Shown piece by piece: positions 15,960 to 25,469 of a DNA stretch of 64,000 nt. Location: the NCBI GenBank assembly GCA_046091665.1, contig JBJTCD010000030.1, positions 1 to 64,000 on the forward strand, written 5' to 3'. The stretch's first letter is position 1. Every line of letters begins with the position of its first letter. This DNA is from CAIUPE01 sp046091665. GTDB lineage: Bacteria; Pseudomonadota; Alphaproteobacteria; Rhizobiales; Beijerinckiaceae. The notes beneath the pieces were generated by a model. That model ran no database searches. It saw only the letters and a list, made by a program, of their open reading frames with translations, and had not been told where the DNA came from. A program made the translations under genes and the position numbers.

Positions 15960-16868
15960 ATGCATCAAGTGAATTTATCGGGAATTGATCTCAATCTTCT
16001 GCCGCCGCTTCATGCGTTGCTGACGCGAAAAAATGTCACGCATGCGGCGTCCGATGTGGGGATGAGCCAACCCGCGATGAGCAGGGCTTTGGCGCGGCTA
16101 CGGCATCTTCTGGATGACCCGCTACTTATTCGTGGCGCTAAAGGTCTCATGCGCACACCGCGCGGAGAGGCACTTCTGCCGGTTGTTACCCGTACGATGG
16201 AAAATCTGACGGGCGTCTTCGAGCCACAAAATTTCGATCCCAAAAAAATGAAGCGCACCATTCGCTTTGCTTCATCGGATGTGCAGACGATTCTCTTCGC
16301 GCCGCGTTTACATGAATTGATGCGTCGTGAAGCGCCGGGGATTGATCTGCGCTTTGAACCCTATGGGCGCGATGTCACAAAAAGAATTGAAGAGGGACGG
16401 TTGGATTTTGCCTTCGCTCTCTCATCAACGCCTTTGCCCAGCGGCTCGGCCAGTTTCGAAATCATGAATGATAGACTGGCCTTGGTCATGCGGCGGCATC
16501 ATCCGCTCGCAAAAGAAAGATGGACGCTGAAAGACTATGCGCGAGTCGATCATGTCGCGGTCAATCTCACCGATGATGGCATATCCGATCTCGATGCGCT
16601 TTTATCGCGCGCGAATATCACACGGCGTGTCGCCTTGACGACACCACATTTCATGGCAGCGCTTGCGGCGGTCTCATCATCTGATGCGGTGACAACAATA
16701 TCGCGTCGCTTTGCCGAACAGTTTCAAAACACATTCAAAATTGATGTGCGTGATCCGCCCTTCAAACAGATAGACATGACAACAACACTGGTGACGTCAT
16801 CGATACAAGCGCGTGATCCTGCGCTTCTGTGGATGGTTGAGTGCATGCGGAAGGTGGCTGGAGCGTAA
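15960..16868 (+). CDS. LysR family transcriptional regulator
   Basis: 302 residues. The N-terminal winged helix-turn-helix (about 8-65) includes GIDLNLLPPLHALL and the recognition region VTHAASDVGMSQPAMSRAL. A C-terminal periplasmic-binding-type effector domain (about 95-300) follows. The opening LNLLPPLHALLTRKNVT resembles NodD/NahR/LinR-type LysR proteins. It is divergent from the SDR gene, its probable target, and a T-N11-A dyad lies between them. The effector is unknown. Confidence 0.92.
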   Translation: MHQVNLSGIDLNLLPPLHALLTRKNVTHAASDVGMSQPAMSRALARLRHLLDDPLLIRGAKGLMRTPRGEALLPVVTRTMENLTGVFEPQNFDPKKMKRTIRFASSDVQTILFAPRLHELMRREAPGIDLRFEPYGRDVTKRIEEGRLDFAFALSSTPLPSGSASFEIMNDRLALVMRRHHPLAKERWTLKDYARVDHVAVNLTDDGISDLDALLSRANITRRVALTTPHFMAALAAVSSSDAVTTISRRFAEQFQNTFKIDVRDPPFKQIDMTTTLVTSSIQARDPALLWMVECMRKVAGA

Positions 16869-16905
16869 TCATAGTCGTCATTGCGAACGGAAAAGCTAAG
16901 CCCAT

Positions 16906-17004
16906 CGTCATGGCAGGCCTTGTGCCTGCCATCCACGACTTACCATATAAAACGACAAGCTCCAATTCAGTCGTGGATGGCCGGGCTAAACCCGGCCATG
17001 ACGG
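16906..17004. repeat. Pair of inverted REP-like palindromes
   Basis: Two hairpin units in opposite orientation. Unit one (16906-16939) has GGCAGGC pairing with GCCTGCC. Unit two (16970-17004) has GGCCGGG pairing with CCCGGCC. The outer ends (ATCCACGAC against GTCGTGGAT, and CGTCATGGC against GCCATGACG) are mutual inverses, making a large inverted repeat between convergent lysR and clpB. This is the REP/BIME-like form common between genes in Hyphomicrobiales. A fragment of a second repeat type (CGTCATTGCGA) lies just upstream. Confidence 0.75.
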
Positions 17005-17038
17005 ACGAGGTCTTCGCGTTCGCTCGCGATCGCAATCC

Positions 17039-19657
17039 TCAATTCAACTTCACACCTTTTGGTGCGCGTTCGGTTGAAAGCGCGTGTGAGCCGATCACAA
17101 GGCCCAAAGGCCCGGCTGAAATTGGCACATGATCACCATCTTTCACCACGCCTGATAAAATCAATTCGGCGAGTGAATCTTGCACATTTTTTTGAATGAC
17201 GCGTTTTAACGGACGCGCGCCATAGGCGGAATCATAGCCCTTCTCGGCAAGCCATGTACGCGCATCGTCTTTGAGATCAAGAACGATTTTACGATCCGCA
17301 AGAAGCGCATCAAGACGTTTCATTTGAATGTCAACGATCGCGCCCATCTGTTCACGCTTCAAGCGATGGAAGAGTATGATCTCATCAACACGGTTCAAGA
17401 ATTCAGGACGGAAATGCGAACGCACAACACCCATCACCTCTTCGCGCACTTCGTCTGAATCATGGCCTTCTGTTTGATTAACGAGATATTCCGCACCCAG
17501 ATTCGATGTCATGATGATGAGCGTGTTGCGGAAATCAACCGCGCGACCTTGGCCATCGGTCAACCGTCCGTCATCAAGCACTTGCAAAAGCACATTGAAC
17601 ACATCCGGATGCGCCTTTTCGATCTCGTCAAAGAGAATGACTTGATAGGGTCTGCGCCGCACGGCTTCGGTGAGTGCGCCGCCTTCTTCATAGCCGACAT
17701 AGCCCGGAGGTGCGCCGATCAAACGCGCGACCGAATGTTTCTCCATATATTCGGACATATCAATGCGAACCATCGCCGTCTCGTCATCAAACAAGTAAGA
17801 CGCGAGCGCTTTGGTGAGTTCGGTTTTACCAACACCTGTTGGGCCTAAAAACATAAACGACCCGATGGGGCGATGCGGATCTTGCAGGCCCGCACGCGCG
17901 CGACGAATGGCGGTTGAAACGGCAATCACCGCTTCTTCTTGGCCCACAACGCGTTTGCCTATTTCTTCTTCCATGCGCAGAAGCTTGTCTTTCTCGCCTT
18001 CGAGCATTTTATCAACCGGAACGCCAGTCCAACGCGAAACAACTTGCGCAACATCATTGGCTGTCACAGCTTCGGCAACCATCGCGCCTTGACTTTCGGC
18101 ACCTTCATTTGCTGCGAGTTTTTTCTCTAAATCCGGAATCAAACCATAGGCAAGTTCACCGGCTTTTTGATATTCGCCTTTGCGTTGCGCATTGGCGAGA
18201 TCGGTGCGGGCCTGCTCCAATTGCTCTTTGATTTTTTGCGCGGCCCCGAGTTTGTCTTTCTCGGACTTCCAGCGTTGCGTGAGCGAAGCCGATTTCTCTT
18301 CAAGGCCTGAAAGTTCAATCTCGATTTTACCGAGGCGATCTTTGGAACCGTCATCAGTCTCTTTTTTCAACGCCTCTTGTTCAATGCGCAATTGCACGAT
18401 GCGGCGATCAAGCTCGTCGAGTTCTTCGGGCTTTGAATCAACCTGCATGCGCAAACGCGCCGAGGCTTCATCAACGAGATCAATCGCTTTATCAGGCAAG
18501 AACCGATCCGTGATGTAACGGTTCGACAAGGTTGCAGCGGCCACAATCGCAGCATCTGTAATCCGCACGCCATGATGAAGTTCGTATTTTTCCTTCAACC
18601 CACGCAAAATCGAAACCGTATCTTCCACGGTCGGCTCCGACACAAAAATCGGTTGGAAGCGTCGCGCGAGCGCTGCGTCTTTTTCGACATGTTTGCGATA
18701 TTCGTCGAGCGTGGTGGCACCGACGCAATGCAATTCACCGCGCGCCAGTGCAGGTTTTAGGAGATTCGATGCATCCATCGCACCATCGGACTTGCCCGCA
18801 CCGACAAGCGTATGCATCTCATCGATGAAAAGAATAACGCCACCCTCAGCCGCTGTGACTTCAGAGAGAACAGATTTCAAACGTTCTTCAAATTCGCCGC
18901 GATATTTCGCGCCCGCAATCAACGCGCCCATATCAAGCGAGAGAAGTTTTTTATCCGCAAGACTTTCAGGCACATCGCCATTAATGATGCGCAAGGCCAA
19001 GCCTTCGGCGATTGCGGTTTTGCCGACGCCCGGTTCGCCAATGAGAACGGGATTGTTTTTGGTACGCCGCGAGAGCACTTGAATGGCGCGGCGGATTTCT
19101 TCATCGCGCCCAATAACGGGATCAAGCTTTCCGGTGCGCGCGGCATCCGTTAAATCGCGCGTATATTTTTTGAGCGCTTCATAAGCATTTTCAGCCGACG
19201 CATTGTCAGCTGTACGACCTTTGCGCAAATCATTGATCGCCGTGTTGAGCGCTTGCGGTGTTACACCCGCTTTCGCGAGGAGCTTCCCCGCATCCATATC
19301 TTTCTCGGTTGCAATCGCGAGCAGCAACCGTTCAACGGTCACATAAGAATCACCCGCCTTAGATGCAATTTTCTGCGCGGTATCAAAAAGGCGCACGAGA
19401 TCGCGACTCGCACCGGGTTGTGATGCAGCACCTGACACTTTCGCTTGGCGGGCAAGCGCGTCCTCAACCAAGGCCAAAGCCTGTTTGGCATTGCCGCCCG
19501 CGCGTTGAATCAGACCGGCAGCCAAGCCTTCCGCATCGTCAAGTAACACTTTCAAGAGATGTTCGGGCAGAAATTGCGGGTGCCCTTCGCGCATGGCGAG
19601 CATTTGCGCGGATTGGACAAAGCCCTTCGCACGATCCGTATATTTTTCGAAATCCAT
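17039..19657 (-). CDS. clpB: ClpB protein disaggregase
   Basis: 872-residue Hsp100 with the full order of parts: an N-terminal Clp repeat domain (1-145), AAA-1 with Walker A GEPGVGKTAIAEG and VILFIDEMHTL, a middle coiled coil (about 410-530), AAA-2 with Walker A GPTGVGKTELTKA, and a C-terminal sensor domain. It works in the cytosol with DnaK to solubilise aggregates, threading substrates through the hexamer pore. AAAGGAG stands upstream of the ATG, and a possible RpoH-type promoter lies about 100 bases up. It is last in the lysC-ptsP-prfA-prmC-DUF4167-clpB string. Confidence 0.97.
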   Translation of the reverse strand: MDFEKYTDRAKGFVQSAQMLAMREGHPQFLPEHLLKVLLDDAEGLAAGLIQRAGGNAKQALALVEDALARQAKVSGAASQPGASRDLVRLFDTAQKIASKAGDSYVTVERLLLAIATEKDMDAGKLLAKAGVTPQALNTAINDLRKGRTADNASAENAYEALKKYTRDLTDAARTGKLDPVIGRDEEIRRAIQVLSRRTKNNPVLIGEPGVGKTAIAEGLALRIINGDVPESLADKKLLSLDMGALIAGAKYRGEFEERLKSVLSEVTAAEGGVILFIDEMHTLVGAGKSDGAMDASNLLKPALARGELHCVGATTLDEYRKHVEKDAALARRFQPIFVSEPTVEDTVSILRGLKEKYELHHGVRITDAAIVAAATLSNRYITDRFLPDKAIDLVDEASARLRMQVDSKPEELDELDRRIVQLRIEQEALKKETDDGSKDRLGKIEIELSGLEEKSASLTQRWKSEKDKLGAAQKIKEQLEQARTDLANAQRKGEYQKAGELAYGLIPDLEKKLAANEGAESQGAMVAEAVTANDVAQVVSRWTGVPVDKMLEGEKDKLLRMEEEIGKRVVGQEEAVIAVSTAIRRARAGLQDPHRPIGSFMFLGPTGVGKTELTKALASYLFDDETAMVRIDMSEYMEKHSVARLIGAPPGYVGYEEGGALTEAVRRRPYQVILFDEIEKAHPDVFNVLLQVLDDGRLTDGQGRAVDFRNTLIIMTSNLGAEYLVNQTEGHDSDEVREEVMGVVRSHFRPEFLNRVDEIILFHRLKREQMGAIVDIQMKRLDALLADRKIVLDLKDDARTWLAEKGYDSAYGARPLKRVIQKNVQDSLAELILSGVVKDGDHVPISAGPLGLVIGSHALSTERAPKGVKLN

Positions 19658-19759
19658 AAGTCACTCCTTTGGCCGCCGATCCGCCACCTCTCGGAAGAGC
19701 GCGGTGAATGGCTCCTTTCAAACGCGGGACCCCTCTGGGGCGATCCCTTTCATCCCGAG

Positions 19760-19788
19760 AGATAGGAATGCTTAAGCGTGGACAAAAG
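19760..19788 (-). promoter_or_regulatory. Possible RpoH (sigma-32)-type promoter for clpB
   Basis: On the minus strand CTTTTG is followed 17 bases later by CTATCT, an approximate match to the alphaproteobacterial heat-shock pattern CTTGAC-N17-CTATAT. It sits 103 bases upstream of the clpB ATG and downstream of the DUF4167 terminator, where an independent clpB promoter is expected. The -35 match is only partial. Confidence 0.35.
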
Positions 19789-19808
19789 AGGGGGATGCCC
19801 TTCGCCCA

Positions 19809-19837
19809 ATAAAAAAGGGAGGCCGGAGCCTCCCTTT
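19809..19837 (-). terminator. Rho-independent terminator after the DUF4167 gene
   Basis: On the minus strand AAAGGGAGGC pairs with GCCTCCCTTT around a short loop and ends in a run of Ts. It lies 30 bases past the DUF4167 stop codon and separates that gene from clpB. Confidence 0.85.
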
Positions 19838-19866
19838 AAGGACACTGATGATGTTCGAGCGATGAC

Positions 19867-20700
19867 TTACTCGCCCTGAACACCATCTTCATCTGATCTC
19901 ACCCGTGGCGGGCGACCGCGACGGCGGATGCCAATCGGCGCGCCAAAATCACCGGCATCCGCTGAAGGCGCGGCGTCGGAAACGCTTGATGCGTGATCAG
20001 CTTCAACCGGCGCGGAGCGAACCGGTGCCGTGATGAAAGACGGCAGGCCAGGCTGCTCGGTTTCAAGCGGCATCGGCGAAGGCTGGCGTTGAAACCGGTC
20101 TTCGCGCGGTTGGAAATTGCGATTGTCGCGCGGCTCGCGATGTTCACGTGGCTCACGATTGTCGCGATGTTCGCGATTGTCACGATGCTCTCGCGGCTGA
20201 AAGCCTCCGCGCTGTTGATCACGATCGCGGAAGGGCGGACGGGGGCCGCGCCCGTCGCGCGGTACAAATTCACGCGGCTGTTCGTCGCTGCGTTGCTCAT
20301 CATCGCCGACGGCAGGCTGCGAGGCAAAGCCGCGCGGCTCGACTTGGGGACCGGAGGATGAGGGCAGTTCATCATCACCCTCATCGCCCTCGCCCTCCGT
20401 CTGATCAAAACCGCGATAACCTGGATTTTGGAGACGGAACTGCTCCTGGGCGGCGGCAATCAGCCGGAAATAATGTTCGGCGTGTTGGAAATAGCTCTCG
20501 GCCTGCACATGATCACCAGTGGCCTGCGCGTCGCGGCCGAGCTGGAGATATTTCTCCGCAATATTCTGGGCGGTGCCGCGAACTTTGACGTCGGGACCAT
20601 TCGATTCATAGGATCTCGTCAGCGGATTTGGCCCTTTACCGCCGCCTCCACCCCCCCGGTTTCGGCCCCGCATGCGATTTTTTTGATGGTTCGGTCTCAT
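19867..20700 (-). CDS. DUF4167 protein with Arg/Asp/His-rich tandem repeats
   Basis: 277 residues. A conserved N-terminal DUF4167 domain (about 25-95) carries VRGTAQNIAEKYLQLGRDA and YFQHAEHYFRLI; it follows a Gly/Arg-rich leader RGRNRGGGGGGKG. The rest is low-complexity: an acidic run, then imperfect tandem units of the form EHRDNR/EPREHR around residues 165-195, then a basic end with RRRGRPPR. Arg-rich disordered tails around a small helical domain suggest nucleic-acid binding, but no function is established. It sits between prmC and clpB, as in relatives. Confidence 0.85.
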   Translation of the reverse strand: MRPNHQKNRMRGRNRGGGGGGKGPNPLTRSYESNGPDVKVRGTAQNIAEKYLQLGRDAQATGDHVQAESYFQHAEHYFRLIAAAQEQFRLQNPGYRGFDQTEGEGDEGDDELPSSSGPQVEPRGFASQPAVGDDEQRSDEQPREFVPRDGRGPRPPFRDRDQQRGGFQPREHRDNREHRDNREPREHREPRDNRNFQPREDRFQRQPSPMPLETEQPGLPSFITAPVRSAPVEADHASSVSDAAPSADAGDFGAPIGIRRRGRPPRVRSDEDGVQGE

Positions 20701-21040
20701 CGAGAGTCCCTTGTTTGCCGATCCATTCCGGACCGGACTTGGCGAGATAATGTGGTCAATTGGGCTGAAAATTCGAATTATGGACCCTATCGGTCTTCCT
20801 ATGGCGCATCTGGCGCCACCGTCTCAGGAGCAAGCCTTATGGCTCTTGTCGGTCTTGCACCCAAAATGGGCCGGACCATGCTCAATTGTTTCAGGACAGG
20901 GAAGTTGTCCAAGCGAAGCTCCAAACGCTTCGAAACCATAATGGTCGACAACAACAAGAGTGTGTCTACACGGAAGCCCCCAAAACCGCAATTGTAAAAT
21001 CCCGCAATCCAAAAGCTTTACGAGGGGCAGGCCTAAAAAA
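20701..21040. other. 340-base intergenic region, no gene supported
   Basis: Lies between the prmC stop and the DUF4167 start (both minus strand). Open frames exist on both strands, but none has family-like sequence or a convincing ribosome site. It probably holds the DUF4167 promoter; I found no clear boxes, hairpin terminator or repeat. Confidence 0.6.
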
Positions 21041-21913
21041 TCAGGGCCGCCGGAGCACAATCGCCCGCGGACGCGCGCCGAAATCTGCAAAGGGACCTTC
21101 AATCTCATAGCCCCGCTCGCGATAAATCGCGGGCACCGATTCGGCCTGATTCGACCCAATCTCAAGCGCGACGATGCCATCGGGAGCCAATAGATCCGGT
21201 AACGCACCGGCAATCGCGCGATAGGCGTCTAACCCATCTGCCCCACCCGAAAGCGCGAGGCGCGGATCATGAACACGCACTTCAGGTTCAAGCGTATCAA
21301 TAATCGAATCCACAATGTAAGGCGGATTGGATACGATGAGATCAAAAGGCCCTGTCACACCTTGCCCCCAATGCGCGGCTTCAAAAGACGCGCGATCGGC
21401 AACACCATTTCTTTCCGCATTATGCTGAGCAATCGCAATCGCTTCCGGCACAATATCGACACCAACACCACGCGCGCCTTTCATTTCGTGGAGAAGCGAA
21501 ATCAAAAGACATCCGGAGCCTGTACCAAGATCAAGAATACGAAGTCCGCCATTCGCATGACGTCGCCCTTTCAATGCAATTAATGCCGCTGCCACAACCG
21601 TTTCACTATCAGGGCGCGGAACAAGACTTTCAGCCACAAGCGTGAAAGGTAAAGACCAAAACTCCCATTCACCCAAGATACGCGCGACAGGAATTCGTGT
21701 CACACGCTGCGAAACATAATTCTGCAAACGTTGGGCCACATCGGCCCCTAAAGTTTCACGTGGACCACGCAAGAGATCCATATGCTCGATACCGGCGGCA
21801 TGAAGAAGGAGCAAGCGTGCATCACGTTGCGCAGTTTCAATACCAACACCACGAAACACTTCACCAAGATGTTTCAACGCTTCCACACGTGTCATCGAGT
21901 CATTGATCGACAT
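21041..21913 (-). CDS. prmC: Peptide chain release factor N5-glutamine methyltransferase PrmC
   Basis: 290 residues with a helical N-terminal domain and a Rossmann methyltransferase domain. The SAM loop is ILDLGTGSGCLLISLL and the substrate-glutamine motif is NPPY within DLIVSNPPYI. PrmC methylates the Gln of the GGQ motif in release factors RF1 and RF2. ATG at 21913 is chosen because it follows the prfA stop by one base (TAAGATG). An upstream in-frame start would lie inside prfA. Coupling to prfA fits its substrate. Confidence 0.95.
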   Translation of the reverse strand: MSINDSMTRVEALKHLGEVFRGVGIETAQRDARLLLLHAAGIEHMDLLRGPRETLGADVAQRLQNYVSQRVTRIPVARILGEWEFWSLPFTLVAESLVPRPDSETVVAAALIALKGRRHANGGLRILDLGTGSGCLLISLLHEMKGARGVGVDIVPEAIAIAQHNAERNGVADRASFEAAHWGQGVTGPFDLIVSNPPYIVDSIIDTLEPEVRVHDPRLALSGGADGLDAYRAIAGALPDLLAPDGIVALEIGSNQAESVPAIYRERGYEIEGPFADFGARPRAIVLRRP

Positions 21914-21914
21914 C

Positions 21915-22991
21915 TTATAACTCCTCCGCACCGAGCAAGGCGGCTTGATGTTCGGCAATTAGGGGCTCGATGACTTCATCAAGTGCAGTACCTGCAACAA
22001 TTTCCGGTAATTTATAAAGCGTGAGATTGATCCGATGATCAGTCAAACGGCCTTGCGGGAAGTTATAAGTGCGAATGCGCTCAGAGCGATCACCTGATCC
22101 GACTTGACCGCGCCGCTCTGCGGCCTCGGCATCAGCGCGCTTCTGTCGTTCGCGATCATAAAGACGCGTACGCAACACCTCCATCGCTTTGGCACGATTG
22201 CGATGTTGCGAACGTTCATCCTGCATCATCACGACAATGCCCGACGGCACATGGGTGATCCGGATCGCACTTTCAGTTTTATTGACGTGCTGTCCACCAG
22301 CGCCGCCCGCGCGCATGGTTTCAATCACAAGATCCTTGTCGTCAATGCTCACATCAACCGGCTCGGCAATTGGCAAAACGGCGACCGTTGCTGCTGATGT
22401 ATGAATACGACCTTGTGTTTCGGTATCTGGTACACGCTGAACGCGATGAACGCCGCTTTCAAATTTCAGACGACCGAAAACACCATGACCACGAATCTCG
22501 GCGATGATTTCCTTAAACCCGCCGACAGTGCCTTCAGATGTTGAAAGCACTTCAATGCTCCAACGTCGGCTTGCTGCGTAACGTTCATACATACGGAAGA
22601 GATCACCAGCAAACAGCGAGGCTTCATCACCACCCGTTCCAGCGCGCACTTCGAGGATCGCACCGCGCTCATCCGCTAAATCTTTCGGCAACAAGAGCAA
22701 ACGCAACGCATGTTCTGCATGGTGAACGCGCTCTTCGGCGCCATGACGTTCCTCTTCCGCCAACGCGCGCATCTCTGAATCTGTCGAGGGATCACTTAAA
22801 AGAGACTGAAGATCATCGCGTTCTTTTTCAGCATCACGCAAAGCGCGGATGCCTTCGACAACCGGATCAAGCTCAGACAATTCACGCGATAGCGCAACGA
22901 AACTCTCCGCATCCGGCCCGCTGTTCAAGCGATCGGTGACAGCAGCGTGACGCGCGAGAATGGCATCGAGTTTTTGTGTGTTGAGAGCCAT
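21915..22991 (-). CDS. prfA: Peptide chain release factor 1
   Basis: 358-residue class I release factor. The GGQ motif is in RAGGAGGQHVNKTESAIRIT (about 230-249). The stop-codon-recognition loop reads PDT in the VQRVPDTETQGRIHTSA segment; this is an RF1-type PxT loop (PAT in E. coli), so the factor should read UAA and UAG rather than being RF2. It is tightly followed by prmC, which modifies it, and preceded by ptsP. Confidence 0.97.
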   Translation of the reverse strand: MALNTQKLDAILARHAAVTDRLNSGPDAESFVALSRELSELDPVVEGIRALRDAEKERDDLQSLLSDPSTDSEMRALAEEERHGAEERVHHAEHALRLLLLPKDLADERGAILEVRAGTGGDEASLFAGDLFRMYERYAASRRWSIEVLSTSEGTVGGFKEIIAEIRGHGVFGRLKFESGVHRVQRVPDTETQGRIHTSAATVAVLPIAEPVDVSIDDKDLVIETMRAGGAGGQHVNKTESAIRITHVPSGIVVMMQDERSQHRNRAKAMEVLRTRLYDRERQKRADAEAAERRGQVGSGDRSERIRTYNFPQGRLTDHRINLTLYKLPEIVAGTALDEVIEPLIAEHQAALLGAEEL

Positions 22992-23042
22992 GATTTGTAA
23001 GAAGAATGAAAAAAGACGGAGAAGGGCAGCGCAAAAGCGTCG

Positions 23043-25310
23043 CTAGACCGGAATGCCGTGAGACTGCGCAAAGTTTTCAATCTGCGGGCGCAAAGTGGCA
23101 ACGCCATTCGACTGATCGAGCAGCGTCTGAAGATGGTCGGCAATCGTCGCGGCGTGAAGTTCAATCAGCATCGCTTTGACAGGGCCGATTGAAGCGGGCG
23201 ACATGGACAGCGAGCGATAACCAAGACCAATCAAAGTCATCGCTTCAATCGGTCGACCACCCAATTCACCGCACAAAGTTACAGGAATTTGCGCACGCGT
23301 TCCGGCATCAGCAATTTTTTTCAACGCGCGCAAACAGGCCGGACTTAAGGGATCAAAGCGTGCCGCCATCATGGGGTTTTCACGATCGGCTGCAAATAAA
23401 AACTGCATCAAATCGTTTGACCCGACGGAAAGAAAATCCGCGCGTTTTGAAATTTCATCGATTTCGAAAAGCAATGACGGCACTTCGACCATCACGCCGA
23501 GTTTGATGCTGCTCGGCAAACCATGGCCATAACGTTCGAGATGATGAATCTCGCGTTCAACAATTGCTTTGGCACGATCAAATTCGTCAACCGTCGCGAC
23601 CATCGGGAACATAATGCGAAGGTCATGATCTTTTGCGGCCTTCAACATCGAGCGCAACTGCGCGCGCAACAGGCCGGGACGATCAAGGCCAATACGAATG
23701 GCGCGCCAACCCAAGGCCGGATTTTCTTCTTCACCCGTGCGCATATAGGGAAGGATTTTATCGCCCCCAATATCGAGCGTACGAAATGTTACCGGCTTCT
23801 TTTGTGCAGCTTCCAACACAGTGCGATAGAAACCAATTTGTTCATTCGTATTCGGCATGCGTGCCGACACCATGAATTGCAATTCAGTTCTAAAGAGGCC
23901 GATGCCATCAGCGCCTGTATCTTCAATATGCGGCAAATCGATTAAGAGCCCCGCATTGAGATTTAGTGTGATAGGTACACCATCTTTTGTGACTGAAGGT
24001 ACATCACGCAAACTACGATATTGTTCCTGACGCCGCGCTCTGAGTCGTGCTTTCTCTTTGTAAGCGTCTTCAATATCAGGTTGCGGGCGAACTTGAACTT
24101 GTGCCGCGCCGCCATCGACAATGATCGCGTCACCAGCAACAACGAGACCTGTGATATTCTCCACTGTACCAACAGCAGGAATACCAAGCGCTCGCGCAAC
24201 GATGGCGATGTGACTTGTTGGTCCGCCCTCTTCTAACACAAGCCCGCGTAATTTTGAGCGATCATAATCAAGCAGCGCCGCAGGTCCCATCGAGCGGGCG
24301 ATCAGAATCGCATTATCCGGCAAAAGTACACGACCATCAATCATGTCACGGCCGAGCAAGCGATGAAGAAGCCGATTGGCCAATTCATCAAGATCATGCA
24401 GACGTTCACGCAAATAGGGATCGGTCTGACGCAACATGCGCGCGCGATTATCGGATTGAACACGTTCGACAGCCGCTTCAGCCGTGAGACCCGTTTGCAC
24501 CGCTTCACGCAGACGACGCGTCCAGCCTGGATCATTTGCAAACATGCGATAGGTTTCAAGAACCTCGCGATGTTCACCACCATGTATCACATCGCCACGA
24601 TCAACAAGTTGATCGATAGACGCGCGCAAATCGGCGACAGCTTCATCGATACGTTGTTGTTCTTTTGCTGTGTCATCCGCAATGAGATTGGAAATCACAA
24701 TGCGTGGCTCATGCAACACTGCATAACCCAAACCAACCCCATCAGACAAAGGCTGACCCGAAAGCGTCAAAGAGCTTGTGAGAGCAATATCCGTTCCGGA
24801 ATGAGCAAGCGATTTCAATTCGCCAGCGGCGATGATCTCCGCAAGCACCATGGCAGTGGTTTGCAGCGCTTCGACTTCCTCGTCCGTATAAAGACGATGG
24901 GCACGGTTCTGTACAACGAGAACGCCAAGCGTGTTACCCGAACGTAAGACGGGCACGCCGAGGAAGCTCTGATAGATTTCTTCGCCGGTTTCCGGACGAT
25001 AGGAGAAGGCCGGGTGATGCTGTGCGTCCTGCACATTCATCGGCTCGGCCTGACGAGCAATCAAGCCGACAAGACCTTCGCCCGCTTTCATGGTTGTCAT
25101 ATGCACGGCTTCGCGCTTCAACCCTTCGGTGGCGAAGAGTTCGAGCGTATTGTCGGCGCGCATCACATAAAAGGAACAGACTTCGGCGACCATATTGGCC
25201 GCAATCAAGGTCACGATCTTATCAAGGCGTGCCTGAGCGCTGACCGGCTCCGCCATAACTTCGCGGAGACGGCGTAACAACACTCTCGGTCCACCGAGTG
25301 ATGACCGCAT
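23043..25310 (-). CDS. ptsP: PTS-Ntr enzyme I (phosphoenolpyruvate-protein phosphotransferase) PtsP
   Basis: 755-residue enzyme I of the nitrogen PTS. An N-terminal GAF domain (about 15-150) begins RVLLRRLREVMAEPVSAQ; then the enzyme I N-domain, with phospho-His near residue 367 in GGPTSHIAIVARALG; then the PEP-binding barrel with LFRTELQFM and a CGELGGRP segment. It passes phosphate from PEP to NPr and on to EIIA-Ntr, linking carbon, nitrogen and potassium control. Start chosen at ATG 25310 by the usual MRxxLGGPRVLLRR beginning of relatives; ATG 25352 with AAAGGA upstream is a fair alternative. Confidence 0.94.
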   Translation of the reverse strand: MRSSLGGPRVLLRRLREVMAEPVSAQARLDKIVTLIAANMVAEVCSFYVMRADNTLELFATEGLKREAVHMTTMKAGEGLVGLIARQAEPMNVQDAQHHPAFSYRPETGEEIYQSFLGVPVLRSGNTLGVLVVQNRAHRLYTDEEVEALQTTAMVLAEIIAAGELKSLAHSGTDIALTSSLTLSGQPLSDGVGLGYAVLHEPRIVISNLIADDTAKEQQRIDEAVADLRASIDQLVDRGDVIHGGEHREVLETYRMFANDPGWTRRLREAVQTGLTAEAAVERVQSDNRARMLRQTDPYLRERLHDLDELANRLLHRLLGRDMIDGRVLLPDNAILIARSMGPAALLDYDRSKLRGLVLEEGGPTSHIAIVARALGIPAVGTVENITGLVVAGDAIIVDGGAAQVQVRPQPDIEDAYKEKARLRARRQEQYRSLRDVPSVTKDGVPITLNLNAGLLIDLPHIEDTGADGIGLFRTELQFMVSARMPNTNEQIGFYRTVLEAAQKKPVTFRTLDIGGDKILPYMRTGEEENPALGWRAIRIGLDRPGLLRAQLRSMLKAAKDHDLRIMFPMVATVDEFDRAKAIVEREIHHLERYGHGLPSSIKLGVMVEVPSLLFEIDEISKRADFLSVGSNDLMQFLFAADRENPMMAARFDPLSPACLRALKKIADAGTRAQIPVTLCGELGGRPIEAMTLIGLGYRSLSMSPASIGPVKAMLIELHAATIADHLQTLLDQSNGVATLRPQIENFAQSHGIPV

Positions 25311-25469
25311 GACTCCGTTTCCCTCGTCCGATCTTGATCGGAAAACACCCATAAACACGAATCCTTTAAAAAGGATGCGCGCTGAAGCTTGCTTTAGTCT
25401 TCTTTACACAAAACTGCAAAACAGTCTGGATCAATCCTAATCCATCAGCCCTGCATCGAAACGTCGCGC

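Noticed and set aside
20428..20997. Long plus-strand open frame opposite DUF4167 running into the following gap
   Set aside because: Most of it is the mirror of the DUF4167 gene; the tail has no recognisable domain or start signal.
21915..22991. PDT instead of PAT in the RF1 codon-recognition loop as a novelty
   Set aside because: As I recall, the PxT variant with Asp is common in alphaproteobacterial RF1 proteins and does not suggest altered stop-codon reading.
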